Shown here: piece after piece, positions 9,552 to 18,740 of the stretch
Layout: the number at the start of each line of letters is the position of its first letter
Numbering within the stretch: position 1 is the stretch's first letter
Assembly (NCBI GenBank): GCA_027596075.1
Contig: JADGJC010000539.1
Coordinates: 1 to 18,740, forward strand
From: Rhizophlyctis rosea
Lineage: Eukaryota > Chytridiomycota > Chytridiomycetes > Rhizophlyctidales > Rhizophlyctidaceae
DNA length: 18,740 nucleotides
Direction of reading: 5' to 3'
Position numbers and translations under genes: made by a program
Notes under the pieces: model-generated
What the model saw: the letters and a program-made list of their open reading frames with translations, nothing else
What the model was told of the DNA's origin: nothing
The model's database searches: none

Positions 9552-10290
9552 ATGGACCCCCACTATCATTCAACCGGCGATCTATTGGACATTATCCTAA
9601 GCATTGCGGACGAAGCATACCAATCGAGTCTCGGTCGAGTTCAGCACCTGAACGACTCCATCGGGATGTTCATCGAGACATGGAAACACCTCCACAACAG
9701 CCAACCCGACGTCAATTTTTCTACGTGAGATCGCAACATAGCAGTGCTAAAACAACTCATGACGGGCATCAGGATGCACCCAATGGCGACGGCTGTCAAT
9801 ATACACCGCCATTGGCCCCTTATTCCACCAAAGAACATTCTTGATCTCAATCTTGACAAGGTGGCAAGGCATATAGTTCCAAGAAGGTGGAAGAGAACAG
9901 GAAAGTGAAGATCGTTCAGCACATTTCCTGTCGAGACCCGTGCGTTTCCATAGCCCTCTTGATAACCCCTTTCGTAGGAAGAAACCAGCAATATCAGACC
10001 AAGATGTACATATTGACACAAAAAACCAACAAAATGACACCGAAAGCATCTGGGAGCAAAGGACCCTGTTCCAGGTTCCAGGAGTGCGATTCATTGCACG
10101 CATGGAAGTGGACCATATGAAGAAGGTTGGGAAGAGTTTGGCAGAGAAAGAAGAGCATGATGAGAGACCCGAATGCTCACAAATACCATACGGAGCCCGA
10201 AAACAACAATTCAGCACAAGCACGTGCCAGAAGATACCCTTAAGAGCATTCGACGAAAAACAATCCCAAAATCTTGTTTACAACGTACAC
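9552..10290 (+). pseudogene. Broken coding region of unknown family
   Basis: From the ATG at 9552 the frame encodes a plausible protein (HSTGDLLDIILSIADEAY, GMFIETWKHLHNSQPDVNF). It hits TGA at 9726-9728, then continues in the same frame with equally protein-like sequence (LKQLMTGIRMHPMATAV, HWPLIPPKNILDLNLDKVA) to a stop at 9906-9908. Coding character then seems to shift frame: from about 9882 another frame reads SEDRSAHFLSRPVRFHSP, IWEQRTLFQVPGVRFIARM and EVDHMKKVGKSLAEKEEH to about 10290. No intron of reasonable length removes the TGA; the only nearby GT...AG span is 20 nt. I infer one gene inactivated by a nonsense codon and a frameshift. The family is not recognised. Confidence 0.5.
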
Positions 10291-10699
10291 GCATCCCTTC
10301 CTCCCCCTCCACAAAACAGTCAAAAAAACGCCTCCCTTTCCTGCTCTCCTCCCTCCCCCCCGACGCCTCTTCTCTCCCTATCACACCTGCTAACCATTTC
10401 CTTCAGGCGCGCCTCACCGTACTGCACACAGTTATGCTTCAATTCTGAATTTTCAATAAGTTGGTGGTATAATCCGTCGGTTACAAAGGGTATCACAGTC
10501 TACATGAATCCGTCTGGTAATGCCTCGCCTACGTAACCATCGTTTTTGGTGCGTTCGGGCACCAATCAGCTTCGCTAGCTTGCTGCCGTGGACGCTGACA
10601 TCTCGTACGATATGCTTTCGGATCATTCATAGTCCCTTGCCGCGACGCCGGCTTGTACCTGACCGAGCAAAAGCCATTCTGGAACTAATGCATACATCG
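10291..10699. other. Pyrimidine-rich spacer inside the decayed region
   Basis: A C/T-rich stretch (about 10296-10400, many CCT and CCC runs) is followed by mixed sequence. Open frames cross it but the translation is Ser/Pro-rich and looks non-coding. It may be an old intergenic or intronic spacer between the two broken coding regions. Confidence 0.35.
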
Positions 10700-11345
10700 G
10701 TCTCAAAAACATGGGTTGCTGATAAGGCAGATGATCAACCATGCTGCCCACGCACGAATGAAAAAGGATTATGCCTCGGGGACAAAGATTGGGCTCATCG
10801 CTGACATTGACACACATCGGTTGGTGAGATTGCAAGAGACGTCGCGTGTCGATGTACCCGCACATCTTCCAATGCAAGTCCATCAAGGAAAGGAAAGGAA
10901 TGAAAACGATGAACTGGCTCCAGGTGGAACACCTCCTCAACAGAATCGCACCGATAAGTGACGTTGGGAAGCCGCTGGCCATTTGGAATTTGGAGGTGTA
11001 TCAGCATGCGTTTGTACACAAATCCTTCGCCAATGACCTTGACCAATCACTCTCTTTTATGGCCAAGAAATCCAATGAGGTGGTCGAGTTCCTCGGGCAC
11101 ACCTTCCTGTGGACGGTCGTCGCAAGTATCTGATGGAAAGGTCCGAGGATGAGCAAGAAGTCTTCCGGACCAAATTCAGTACATGCCCGGCGAGGGTCAA
11201 GCACGCTCTACCAGCACGCCAGATTCCTCAACCACCAACCCCAACAAGTACCTCCTTATGTCTGCCAAATCGGAAAGACTCACCAGCGCCCGCACCAATA
11301 AGGTTTGCAGCAAGCTCGGACTTCACGAAGACTGAGGCCGCTGTC
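10700..11345 (+). pseudogene. RNase III-domain relic, frameshifted
   Basis: Pieces of one ribonuclease III domain lie in order in three frames. Frame one, to about 11130: IWNLEVYQHAFVHKSFAN and NEVVEFLGHTFLWTVVA match the family blocks around 'AFTHkSy' and 'NErLEFLGDavL'. Frame two, from about 11124: KYLMERSEDEQEVF matches the segment that follows. Frame three, 11243-11332: NKYLLMSAKSERLT, then TNKVCSKLGLHED. RNase III enzymes cut double-stranded RNA using carboxylates in these blocks. Here the metal-binding Asp of 'FLGD' is His (codon near 11098), a further sign of inactivity. Upstream, 10716-10850 also looks coding (KIGLIADIDTHRLVRLQE), but I cannot assign it. The order and the frame changes support a pseudogene. 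Host, viral or other origin cannot be told from the sequence alone. Confidence 0.6.
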
Positions 11346-11875
11346 ATGATGCGTCCATCAGCGTTTCAATATCACCCCTTCCACACCTCCAGCTTCCAAC
11401 GCAGGACACCGTCACAAAACCCATCAGAAGCGAATCAAGTTTTTTTTTACTCATATTCCAATCCCTACAACATTGCAATGGGTGCTAACAGAAAATATAC
11501 CGTAATGAGGCCCTCTCTTAACTACCATCCTACTTGCCAGCTTTTGCAAATCCCAACTCCCTTCCCATTCCAATGCGTTCCAGCGCAAAACACCAAGCCT
11601 AGATACACCGCCCGCAAATAAGAACCATGATGAACCCCACCATTACGTGCACAAAGTGAGAAAAGAGGCAAAGGGTGGCCGTCAAAAAGAACCCATCACG
11701 AATTGGGACGGGAGATCCAATTCATCAGAAACAAAGAAAGGTGAGGAAATAAATGGAACGCAGCCCCCCTTCAACCCCTCAATCGTCATAACTCGGGAAC
11801 GGTTTACATCAGCCTGTCATTCACCTTACAGCTCTGGGAACAGCAAACTCTGCTCTGAAGAACTCCTTTCCAAAC
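11346..11875. other. Gene-poor stretch after the RNase III relic
   Basis: No supported gene. Residual RNase III similarity may reach a little further (TKTEAAVMM near 11330-11355 in another frame recalls the second acidic block), but this is too weak to claim. The rest is A/C-rich sequence with a T9 run near 11440. Confidence 0.35.
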
Positions 11876-12056
11876 CCATGCACTCCACTCCCACTCATAC
11901 TCCCGCTTATACTTCCACTCCCCCACCCGCCACTCACACTCCCACTCATACTCCAAGTCATACTCCCACTCATACTCCCACTTCCCCACCCGCCACCCAC
12001 ACCCACACTTCCCCACCCGCCACCCACACTCCGACTTCCCCACTCCCCACCATCTA
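11876..12056. repeat. C-rich imperfect tandem repeat
   Basis: Words such as ACTCCCACTCAT and CTTCCCCACCCGCCAC recur from about 11876 to 12052, with unit lengths near 6, 12 and 18-22 nt. The right half repeats the longer unit (positions about 11980-12045). It ends right beside the stop of the minus-strand gene at 12058, so it would form the start of that gene's 3' UTR. Confidence 0.8.
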
Positions 12057-12057
12057 G

Positions 12058-13020
12058 TCACAAAGCCTCCTTCCCCTTCCCACCCTCCTCCTCCTCCTCC
12101 TCCTCCACCTCCCTCAACTCCCTCCCAAACTCCCCCTCCCAAGCATCCAAACTCCTCCCAACAACCTCCACAACCCTCCTCTGCGCCCACCACGCCGTCG
12201 CCACAGGCCCAACAACCCGAATCGAAGGCGTGATGACGACTGAAGTGGATGTAGCGTTCGGGTGGGAGGGGGAAGAGAGCCGGACGGTCAGATGGACAAT
12301 GACGGTAGAGTTGAGAATCTTGAACGTATCTTCCATCACGTATGTCTTTGGTTTCGGCGCGCCGGCTGCGAGGACTTCTGGTGAAATTTGGGAGGGGTGG
12401 AGGGATGTTGCGCGGGTTGGGGAGGGGGGTGTGGAGGGTGAGGGGGAGGAGATGTCGTCTATCCAGTACCAGCGGAAGATTTTCGTGGCTTGGCTTGGTA
12501 AGTGTGTAGAGAAAGATTGGAGCGAAGGAGAACGAGAAGGACTCGGAGGCTCAATCGTTCCATCTTCCGTAATACCCGACAACAAAATATCCTCCCCGGG
12601 CGGCGGGAGTAACCCCGTCGGCAACGACGCATACCTCACATTCCCTTCATCCCTCGACGTAACAACCACAGTCTGAGACCCCGTCGACGTTCCCGTCAGC
12701 ATATCCAACCCCGCAGCAGCAAGCGGGTGGAACTGTTCAGGATCAGCAAGGGATTGAAACACCTGTTCCGCGACTTGGGCTGCATGGTGGTGAGCTGCGG
12801 CGTCGAGGGAGGGTTGGGTTGACTGGTCTACGAAGGACCAGGATGCCGACAAGCGGGATTGGTCGAGTGGGTGGGGAGGTGTTACGGGTGGGGGTGGGAT
12901 GGGGATGTGACGATCTTGGAGGGGGGTAGTGCGTTTGACTGGGGGCCCGAATAGGAGGAGTGAGGCTGTTGCTGCTGTTGCTGCCGCCGCTGTTATTGCG
13001 ACTGTTGATGAGGATGGCAT
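12058..13020 (-). CDS. Hypothetical protein with N-terminal hydrophobic anchor and Glu-rich tail
   Basis: A single uninterrupted frame of 320 residues. I chose the ATG at 13020 because it opens a hydrophobic Ala-rich segment (STVAITAAAATAATASLLLF, residues about 4-24) that could be a signal anchor or mitochondrial presequence. The frame stays open upstream to 13221, but that part looks non-coding. A Pro/His-rich linker and a folded-looking region follow (AAQVAEQVFQSLADPEQF, IFRWYWIDDI, TYVMEDTFKILNSTVIVHL, VVGPVATAWWAQRRVVEVV), then a tail with seven consecutive Glu. Long Ser/Pro loops separate these blocks. I do not recognise the family. Absence of introns contrasts with its neighbours; an intron covering one of the Ser/Pro stretches is possible. 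It lies in tandem with MNS1, 550 bases downstream of it. Confidence 0.65.
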   Translation of the reverse strand: MPSSSTVAITAAAATAATASLLLFGPPVKRTTPLQDRHIPIPPPPVTPPHPLDQSRLSASWSFVDQSTQPSLDAAAHHHAAQVAEQVFQSLADPEQFHPLAAAGLDMLTGTSTGSQTVVVTSRDEGNVRYASLPTGLLPPPGEDILLSGITEDGTIEPPSPSRSPSLQSFSTHLPSQATKIFRWYWIDDISSPSPSTPPSPTRATSLHPSQISPEVLAAGAPKPKTYVMEDTFKILNSTVIVHLTVRLSSPSHPNATSTSVVITPSIRVVGPVATAWWAQRRVVEVVGRSLDAWEGEFGRELREVEEEEEEEGGKGKEAL

Positions 13021-13570
13021 TGTGGGTGTTCTTGTGTGCGGTGTTTGCTGTCTTGTATGGTTGTTGGTGTATGTATGTGAGTCCACGAGGATATATGAGA
13101 ATGCGGTGACAGATGGAGGGTTTACGGGTGTGGGCAAGTTTGACGGGGTGGAATGCAAGAATGCAAGCCAAGCATGAAACGGAAGGATCCCCTGGTCCGA
13201 GGCCTCACGCTTGCTGCGCATGATGTGGCACAGGCAGACGTGTGATCACACTGCTGATGAGACCCTGCTGGCCTATTCGGAGTGGCAAAATAACACACCC
13301 ATTATCACCATAGCGACGATACGAAACCGGGGGCACACCTCAATTTCATACAACCAAACAACAACGCTGGCCCAACCCCACTTCTGCCAATATTCTCCAG
13401 CAGCTGCCGACGTCATTGCCAAACACCGATGCAATTTCAACTTCGCCATCACTCACAATATTCTATTCGCAACCTCTATACTTCTCCACTCCAACAAAAA
13501 GAGCAATACAAACACACCCAACCTACACCCCTCACATCTCCCCATCTATATCACCCCACAAAGCACACCC
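13021..13570. other. Intergenic, between MNS1 and the orphan gene
   Basis: This contains the 3' UTR of MNS1 and the promoter of the orphan gene, both on the minus strand. The plus strand is very A/C-rich at 13480-13570, matching a G/T-rich tail on the transcribed strand. A long plus-strand open frame crossing it is antisense to MNS1 and not supported. Confidence 0.4.
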
Positions 13571-16059
13571 CTACAACCCCTCCCCCTCACCAACCCTCAA
13601 CCCCCCAAACCGCCTCCGAAACTCCTCATCAAACAACTCCATATCCCTCTCATCCCGCAACACACCCTAAATCGCAACAAAAGAACATATAAGACCCCAA
13701 ACATTCCACGCCACACCCCGCACCACACCAAAAACAAAAACAACACCCCTCCACCCACCTTAGGCAAAAACCCAACCAAGCCCCCAACATGCTCCCTCAA
13801 AAGCCTCTGCCTCTCCTGCTCAACAACCTCCTTCCTAAACCGCTCAAACTCCTCCTCCCTACCATCCTCAGCCATCTGTCTCTCAAACTCTTCCTTCAAC
13901 AACTGTCGTCGCTGCTCAACTAACGCGTCAACAGCACGCTTATGTTCAAGTTGTTTCATCCGCCTTTTCTGTGTGGCAAGTTGGTCTAGGCGTTCGTCTT
14001 CGGCGTATTTTTGGAGCATCTGTGAGGGGGCATTGAAAAGGGGGGGAGGGGATAGGGGGATAGGGGATAGCGTGGGGTAGGTGGAAATAAGTGGGGTGAG
14101 TGAGGTGATGTGGGTTCATGAAATTGATTTTTGCATTCGCAAAACGGAGGAATGTCATTGTTTAATTCAATCTCAATAGCAAAACTCACCTTCTGCCTAA
14201 ACTCCTCCTCAGCCTCCCGTTCCTGCATCGCCCGGAACCGTTTGTCAAGAATCTGTTCCCGATACGCATCAATAAGCTCCAACCGCTTGCGAATTCGTGC
14301 TTCCAGGAGTTCCTATACGGCCATGTTCATATAACAGCATGAGTAACAACGTGGCAAAGGAGAGAGAGATCAAGAACAAAGAGAAAAACACATTACCCTA
14401 TCCCTCTGCCTAGCAGCCTCCTCCTGCTCCTCCTGATAAAGCTCAATCCTCAATTGCTCCAACTCCGCTTTCGCCCGTTCTTGGCGCTCAACTTCTGCTG
14501 CCAACTATCCAATGCCAAAAAAGAACGAAAAACATGAGTTATTCGTGATCAAAACTCAAGCACTAATCGACAAAACGAAAACCCTGCCACCCCTCGCACC
14601 TTATCATAAACCCCCCTCCTCTCCCCCTCAACTTTCCTCTTCTGCATCATAACTTCCTCCTCCCGTTGTCTTTGCAGAGCAGCATACTCCTCAATCCGCC
14701 GATTCTCCATCTCCTGCCGCTCCCGCTCCTTCCGTCGCCACTCCTCCCGCTCCCGCATAAAATCTTCGATGAACTGCTTCGTCTCATGTTGTTTTTCGAG
14801 GCGGCGGCGGGATTCGCTGTGGGAGGTTACATCGTGTTATGACAATTTTCAGTAAAATTTGCAATGAAATGAGGAAGCGAGAAGGGAAGGAAGCGGAACA
14901 CTCACGTCTCATCCTCCTCCCAAATCTTTCTAATAACTTCATCGACCATCTGCTTCTCCCGTAAGAATTGTTCGAATTCCGCTTGGCGACGGGCCTCGGC
15001 TTCTGCGAGTTGGTCGTGGAGGGCTTGGTGGTATTGGAGGTTCTTTTCGTATGTTTCGCGCTCGCGTTCAAGTTCGCGTTGGCGATCGGCGTCGAGGCGG
15101 GCGTTCATGGTGGAGATTAGGGCTGTTTCTGCGGCCTGCGGGATTGCATCAAACATTAAAAGCTATTGACGTGATTTAAAAGGATGAAGGAAGGATGGAA
15201 TGCAAACCTTATCTTCCTGAGCTTTCAACTTCTTCTGTTCCCTTTGCAAGGCTCTCTCCTTATTCATGTAAGCGTAGTTCAACTTCTTTTCCAATTCTCG
15301 AAGCTCGGTGCTGTTTTCGCGGATGGATTGGCGCATTTTTTCTTCCCGTAGTTGTTGTTGCCGGATTTGTTCTACCTGTCTGACGACTTCTTCTTCGTGC
15401 ACGAGGAGTTGTTGTTTTTCGTGGCGGCGGCGGGCTTGCTGTGGTTTATTTCGTATCGAATGATTTAGTATTTGACCCTTCACCTACAAACTCCCGCAAC
15501 CCCCCAAGGCTAATCCTAACGCCGACGCCAACACCCACATAGCCAACACCAATATATCAAGCTCAATCTTAACCCAATGCCAAATTCAGAGTTCAACCCA
15601 TGCTCAACCCAATGCCAATTCCCTTCGCTCTCAGGAATGCATACTGTGCGCCTCCGCGCACTTCCAAATTCTTTACAATCGACCTTGATCCGTTCGCCGA
15701 CCCTCACCATCCATGCCATACCATGTTGCCACCACCCCGATTTCGTGCCTTCGGCGCAACCCACCGCACAACATCACAAAAACTCACATCAATCAACCCC
15801 TCCACAACACCCCTCTCCTGGTCCCTCTCCTTCAACTCCCTCAACCTCCGCTTGTTCTCCACCCGATCGTCCGAGTCCAAGTTTTTACGGAATATTGCGT
15901 CATTGTTGAGTTGTTTTAGGAGCGTTTCGCGGGCCATGTCCTTTTCGCGGAGTTGTTGGTCTCGCCGTTCGATGGCTTGGCGGCGGGAGGCCTGTGGGGT
16001 GTGGTGAGTGAGATGTGCGGGTGCAGGGTGATAGGTAAGGCAAGGGCGGTGTGTACCAT
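13571..16059 (-). CDS. MNS1: MNS1, axonemal coiled-coil (microtubule inner) protein
   Basis: Nine exons on the minus strand: 16059-16057, 15991-15788, 15438-15208, 15135-14906, 14816-14600, 14504-14397, 14312-14190, 14019-13759, 13666-13571. They give 490 residues, close to the roughly 495 of animal MNS1. The protein is nearly all charged coiled coil. Diagnostic blocks in order: SIRENSTELRELEKKLNYAY, MNKERALQREQKKL, REKQMVDEVIRKIWEEDE, ENRRIEEYAALQRQREEE, ARIRKRLELIDAYREQ, KYAEDERLDQLATQKRRMK, QLEHKRAVDALVEQRR and, near the end, LVGFLPKGVLRDERDMELF. MNS1 lies inside doublet microtubules of motile cilia and flagella and helps dock outer dynein arms, so it should act in the zoospore flagellum. 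Exon 1 contributes only the ATG before a 65-nt intron. Intron 2 (349 nt) is much longer than the rest. The C-terminal exon is glycine-rich and short. The family call is firm. Confidence 0.94.
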
Positions 16060-17074
16060 TGTGGAGGTGGCTTTGGGGTGATGGGACGCTGGGCCAGTAA
16101 CTTGGGGTCACAGGATGGAGTGTGGGGAGGGTAAAGTGTTTAACAGGTTGACGCCGTTCCTCGAGTCCGCGGGCGTGGGAAAGTCCGTGAATATATGCAG
16201 CGAAGACTCCGTGATGCCCGGTTTTGGTGCAGGGTTGATGTGTGCAAGGTGGAAGTTGGAAGTGTGAGTTGGAGGCAAGGGAGGCAAAGCACGGCGATTG
16301 TCGATTGTGATGGATGGGTGGGGTTGCTGACTGCATGTCCAAAAGACTGGATGAGGTCGGCTGACATAAGCAAACTGACACTTGCAACGCCACGGGTTCA
16401 TGAAACAGTCGACGGCTGGCGATTCATGAGGGGAGTGTACGCGGGCATTGGCAAGAGGCGCTCGGAATTCAAATATCAAGTACTGCTTGACATCCATAAG
16501 CTCGATGTTTTGATTTGGGGAGTGTCGATTTCCCCTCCGCGCTCTTCAGGCGTCCCGCAGCTGTGATGATATCATGGGGCGTGCATTCAATGCGTCTATG
16601 CGTAAGGCAGGAAACAAATAATGAGCCGCTATTCCGCACTCAGCATCCTTCAATTTCCTTACGATCATCAATATTAAAGCACACGAACGTAAAATACCTT
16701 AGAGGCAAACTTCATCTAAAGAAGTCGGCCTCCACCCGACCTGTTGGGCCCACAATTGTTTACAATCGAAAGATGGACCAAAGGGCAATGGGGCTTTCAA
16801 GGGGGTCCCCAAGACCCTGACCCGTCGATCCAATCACAGGACGCACGTTGAAACATGAACAACACCAACTCCGAACTCGGACGTACCGTACACCCATAAA
16901 ACCTTGATTACAATCTTTCTGCTGGTCAGAAAGGCGGCTTATATGTCCTGCATATGATGAATGATTCGGTGTATCTCCCTTCATTGCGCTTATATTCGAA
17001 GTAGATTTTAGTGCGACGGTTGAGAATAACTTGAGGACTGGTATTTGGATTAGCACGGTCGAGACATAGCAACA
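16060..17074. promoter_or_regulatory. Divergent promoter region of MNS1 and the amino-acid transporter
   Basis: About 1 kb separates two divergent starts. A CCAAT word occurs near 16830. The plus-strand open frame at 16195-16566 and minus-strand frames at 16108-16497 show no family motif or splice structure, and I treat them as chance. The part just right of 16059 should be MNS1 5' UTR and promoter. I found no convincing RFX-type X-box. Confidence 0.4.
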
Positions 17075-18740
17075 ATGTCGGACTTGAAGAAGAACATGTA
17101 TGTACCTTTCCCCTACATGGCTTGGCACACTGCACATCTCAAATACACTGCGAGTCCCACCCCATCCAATTCACTCTTTCATTATCATTACAGCGCCTTC
17201 ACGGGAGGTGTCAGTCTCCTCGTGTCCAGTGTAACGGGACCCGGTAAATATACCACTTTTCCATTCGCCCTCGTTTTCCGTCTTCCCTCTCCCAATCCAC
17301 ATTCCATCGGCACTTGACCTTCATGCAAACCACTGACAGACGCTTTCATCTCAACCAGGCATTATCACGATTCCCTTGATCTTTCAACAGGCCGGATGGG
17401 TCATGTGAGTATTTCTGTGATGTAGATCTTTCAATGATTCAAGTTCTGCGTGCGATTGGCACAAAGTGTTGAAAACGATCATATTCATTTCCGGACTTAT
17501 CCTCATATCACTACAGACCAACAATCCTTTTCATCGCAATCGCGTTCCTCTCCGGTATCGGTGCACTGTTCTTGTTGGAAGCCATGACGTACTTTCCGGG
17601 GAATGAGAAGTTCCAGGTATGAACCAGTTGCACCCGGCTTGAGACCTGGACGCACTGCACACATCGAGCTCTGACACTTCTCTGACACACTTTTACTCTT
17701 GCCGCTAGTTGAACGTCGAGTTCACTGTCTTAGTCCACCAGGTAAGGAGCGACACTTGCAGTTTACTCATTGAGATAACCACCCTTCTAACACCATCCCT
17801 CCCACCAGTTTTACGGCCGCAGATGGTACTACCTAATGCACGCCATCCTCTACGGATCCCTCCAATCTTTCAATATCGCGTCCATTATCTCTGCTATCCA
17901 AGTACGTCACGACATCCCGGGCTCATTTATGCAATCTGAAAATACGAATGTCTGCATTGAGAAACGAAGCCCGTTCTCACCCTTCCATCTCTCTAACAGA
18001 GCTTCGACAACTTCTTCATCGCCCTCTTCGGCACGACCTGCGGCTACGGTCTCAGCCCCGAAAGCGGCATCATATGTCGCTCGGAACATTCGAATTCTAA
18101 CAGTCCGTTTGGGGATAATTATATGTTGTTTAGTTTTGGGTTTATTGTATGTGTTTGTGTATGCGTATTTTCCATACACTTACGCATTATTAATGCGCTC
18201 GTGCACCAGTTCCTACTGGTCCTCGTTCTCCCGCTCATTTCGCTTGATCTGAATGATAGTATTATCGTTCAATTGGGTATGTGGTGACGACTTCATGTTT
18301 CTTTCTTCTTTTTTCGGGATCGTATGCACCTCCAACTAACTCCCTCCCAACCAACAGCCTCCGTCGCATACCTCGGTCTCGCAATCATCATCTTCCTCAT
18401 CCTCTCCTTCCAAAGCGGGCTGAAAAGCGAGAACATGCCAGCATTCGGAACGAATATGAGTCAGGCGTTGGGGAATATTATGTTTAATTATAGTGAGTTT
18501 TATGCCTTTGAGAGTACGGGTGAGATAGTGGTACTATCTCTTCTTTTCTTTGCGTTTCCATGTGGATGGTCGTCGTGCTGACACTTTTTTTTTTGTTTGA
18601 TCTGGTGGATAGCATTGGGGAATACGGTTCCTAGTTGGGTTAATACTAAGGTGAGATGGGGGGTGGCAGTGAAATGGTTTGGAGGGAGTAGCAAGGTTCC
18701 GCGAGGGGGGAGGCGCACAATCAAAGGTCTGCTTGAACTG
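17075..18740 (+). CDS. AAAP-family amino-acid transporter, N-terminal part (runs off the window)
   Basis: Exons 17075-17097, 17194-17243, 17359-17404, 17517-17616, 17709-17741, 17809-17901, 18000-18146, 18210-18276, 18358-18492 and 18613-18650 join in phase and give 244 residues. The next intron opens at 18651 (GTGAGA). Residues 8-35 carry the family hallmark of the first helix, read as GGVSLLVSSVTGPG then IITIPLIFQQAGW. Further membrane spans: ILFIAIAFLSGIGALFLLEA, a helix around YYLMHAILYGSLQSFNIASI, FGFIFLLVLVLPLISL, and VAYLGLAIIIFLILSF. AAAP/SLC38-type proteins move amino acids by proton or sodium coupling across the plasma or vacuolar membrane and usually have 10-11 spans. About half is present here. 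PSWVNTK before the last donor matches the usual loop in the family. The specific substrate and membrane cannot be inferred. Confidence 0.86.

Noticed and set aside
9724..9745. A 20-nt GT...AG span that might splice out the TGA at 9726
   Set aside because: Too short for a spliceosomal intron, and it does not restore the downstream frame.
9641..10223. Overlapping minus-strand open frames with hydrophobic stretches
   Set aside because: They are shadows of the plus-strand broken gene, whose translation is far more protein-like.
13021..13221. Extension of the orphan gene to an ATG at 13221
   Set aside because: The added residues look non-coding, and the ATG at 13020 directly precedes a hydrophobic N-terminal segment.
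13211..14080. 289-codon plus-strand open frame
   Set aside because: Its right part is antisense to MNS1 exons 8-9 and the rest is Asn/Thr/Pro-rich from A/C-biased DNA. No family features.
16195..16566. 123-codon plus-strand open frame upstream of the transporter
   Set aside because: No motif, no splice continuation, and it overlaps the expected MNS1 promoter and 5' UTR.
16060..16600. RFX X-box upstream of MNS1
   Set aside because: Only scattered GCAAC/GTAAC-like half words were found; no paired site fits the consensus.
18651..18740. Open reading of the transporter straight to the window end
   Set aside because: The frame is open, but the translation is Gly/Arg-rich and unlike the family, and GTGAGA at 18651 is a good donor. 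It is more likely intron.
1..18740. tRNA, rRNA, CRISPR array, prokaryotic operon or complete transposon
   Set aside because: None seen: no tRNA-like folds noticed by eye, no spaced direct repeats, no terminal inverted repeats or transposase/reverse transcriptase motifs. The gene structures are eukaryotic.

Overview
The window looks like nuclear DNA of a zoosporic (flagellated) fungus, most likely a chytrid. The reasons are intron-rich genes with short GT-AG introns (mostly 44-96 nt), a fungal-style gene set (an Atg27-family receptor, a ChaC enzyme, an AAAP amino-acid transporter), and a clear MNS1 gene, whose product is an axonemal protein expected only in organisms that build flagella. All gene models were assembled by hand from reading frame, splice-site phase and family resemblance. 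No search was run.

Layout. 1-76 is a perfect (GGAT)19 microsatellite. 482-1873 (+) is an eight-exon Atg27/mannose-6-phosphate-receptor-like protein. It converges on a four-exon ChaC-type gamma-glutamylcyclotransferase at 2188-3536 (-) that has an unusually long low-complexity tail. 4053-4926 (+) holds a decayed or poorly resolved coding region of unknown family. 5334-8899 (-) is the largest gene: 20 exons, about 821 residues, an unrecognised N-terminal half with a coiled coil, then about 12 leucine-rich repeats. Most repeats sit on their own 72-nt exon, all flanked by phase-1 introns. 9552-11345 (+) is a second decayed stretch, including an RNase III-domain relic broken by frameshifts. 11876-12056 is a C-rich tandem repeat abutting the stop of an orphan gene at 12058-13020 (-). 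13571-16059 (-) is MNS1 (nine exons, 490 residues). It faces an AAAP-family amino-acid transporter at 17075 (+) that runs off the right edge.

No operon-like pathway links these genes. The most notable unit is the LRR gene between two decayed plus-strand regions. LRR receptors of this type are not typical of filamentous fungi, and its symmetric exons would allow repeats to be gained, lost or skipped without breaking the frame. One of its exons has what looks like a lost splice donor. The outer parts of the window (Atg27, ChaC, MNS1, transporter) are ordinary housekeeping or cell-biology genes.
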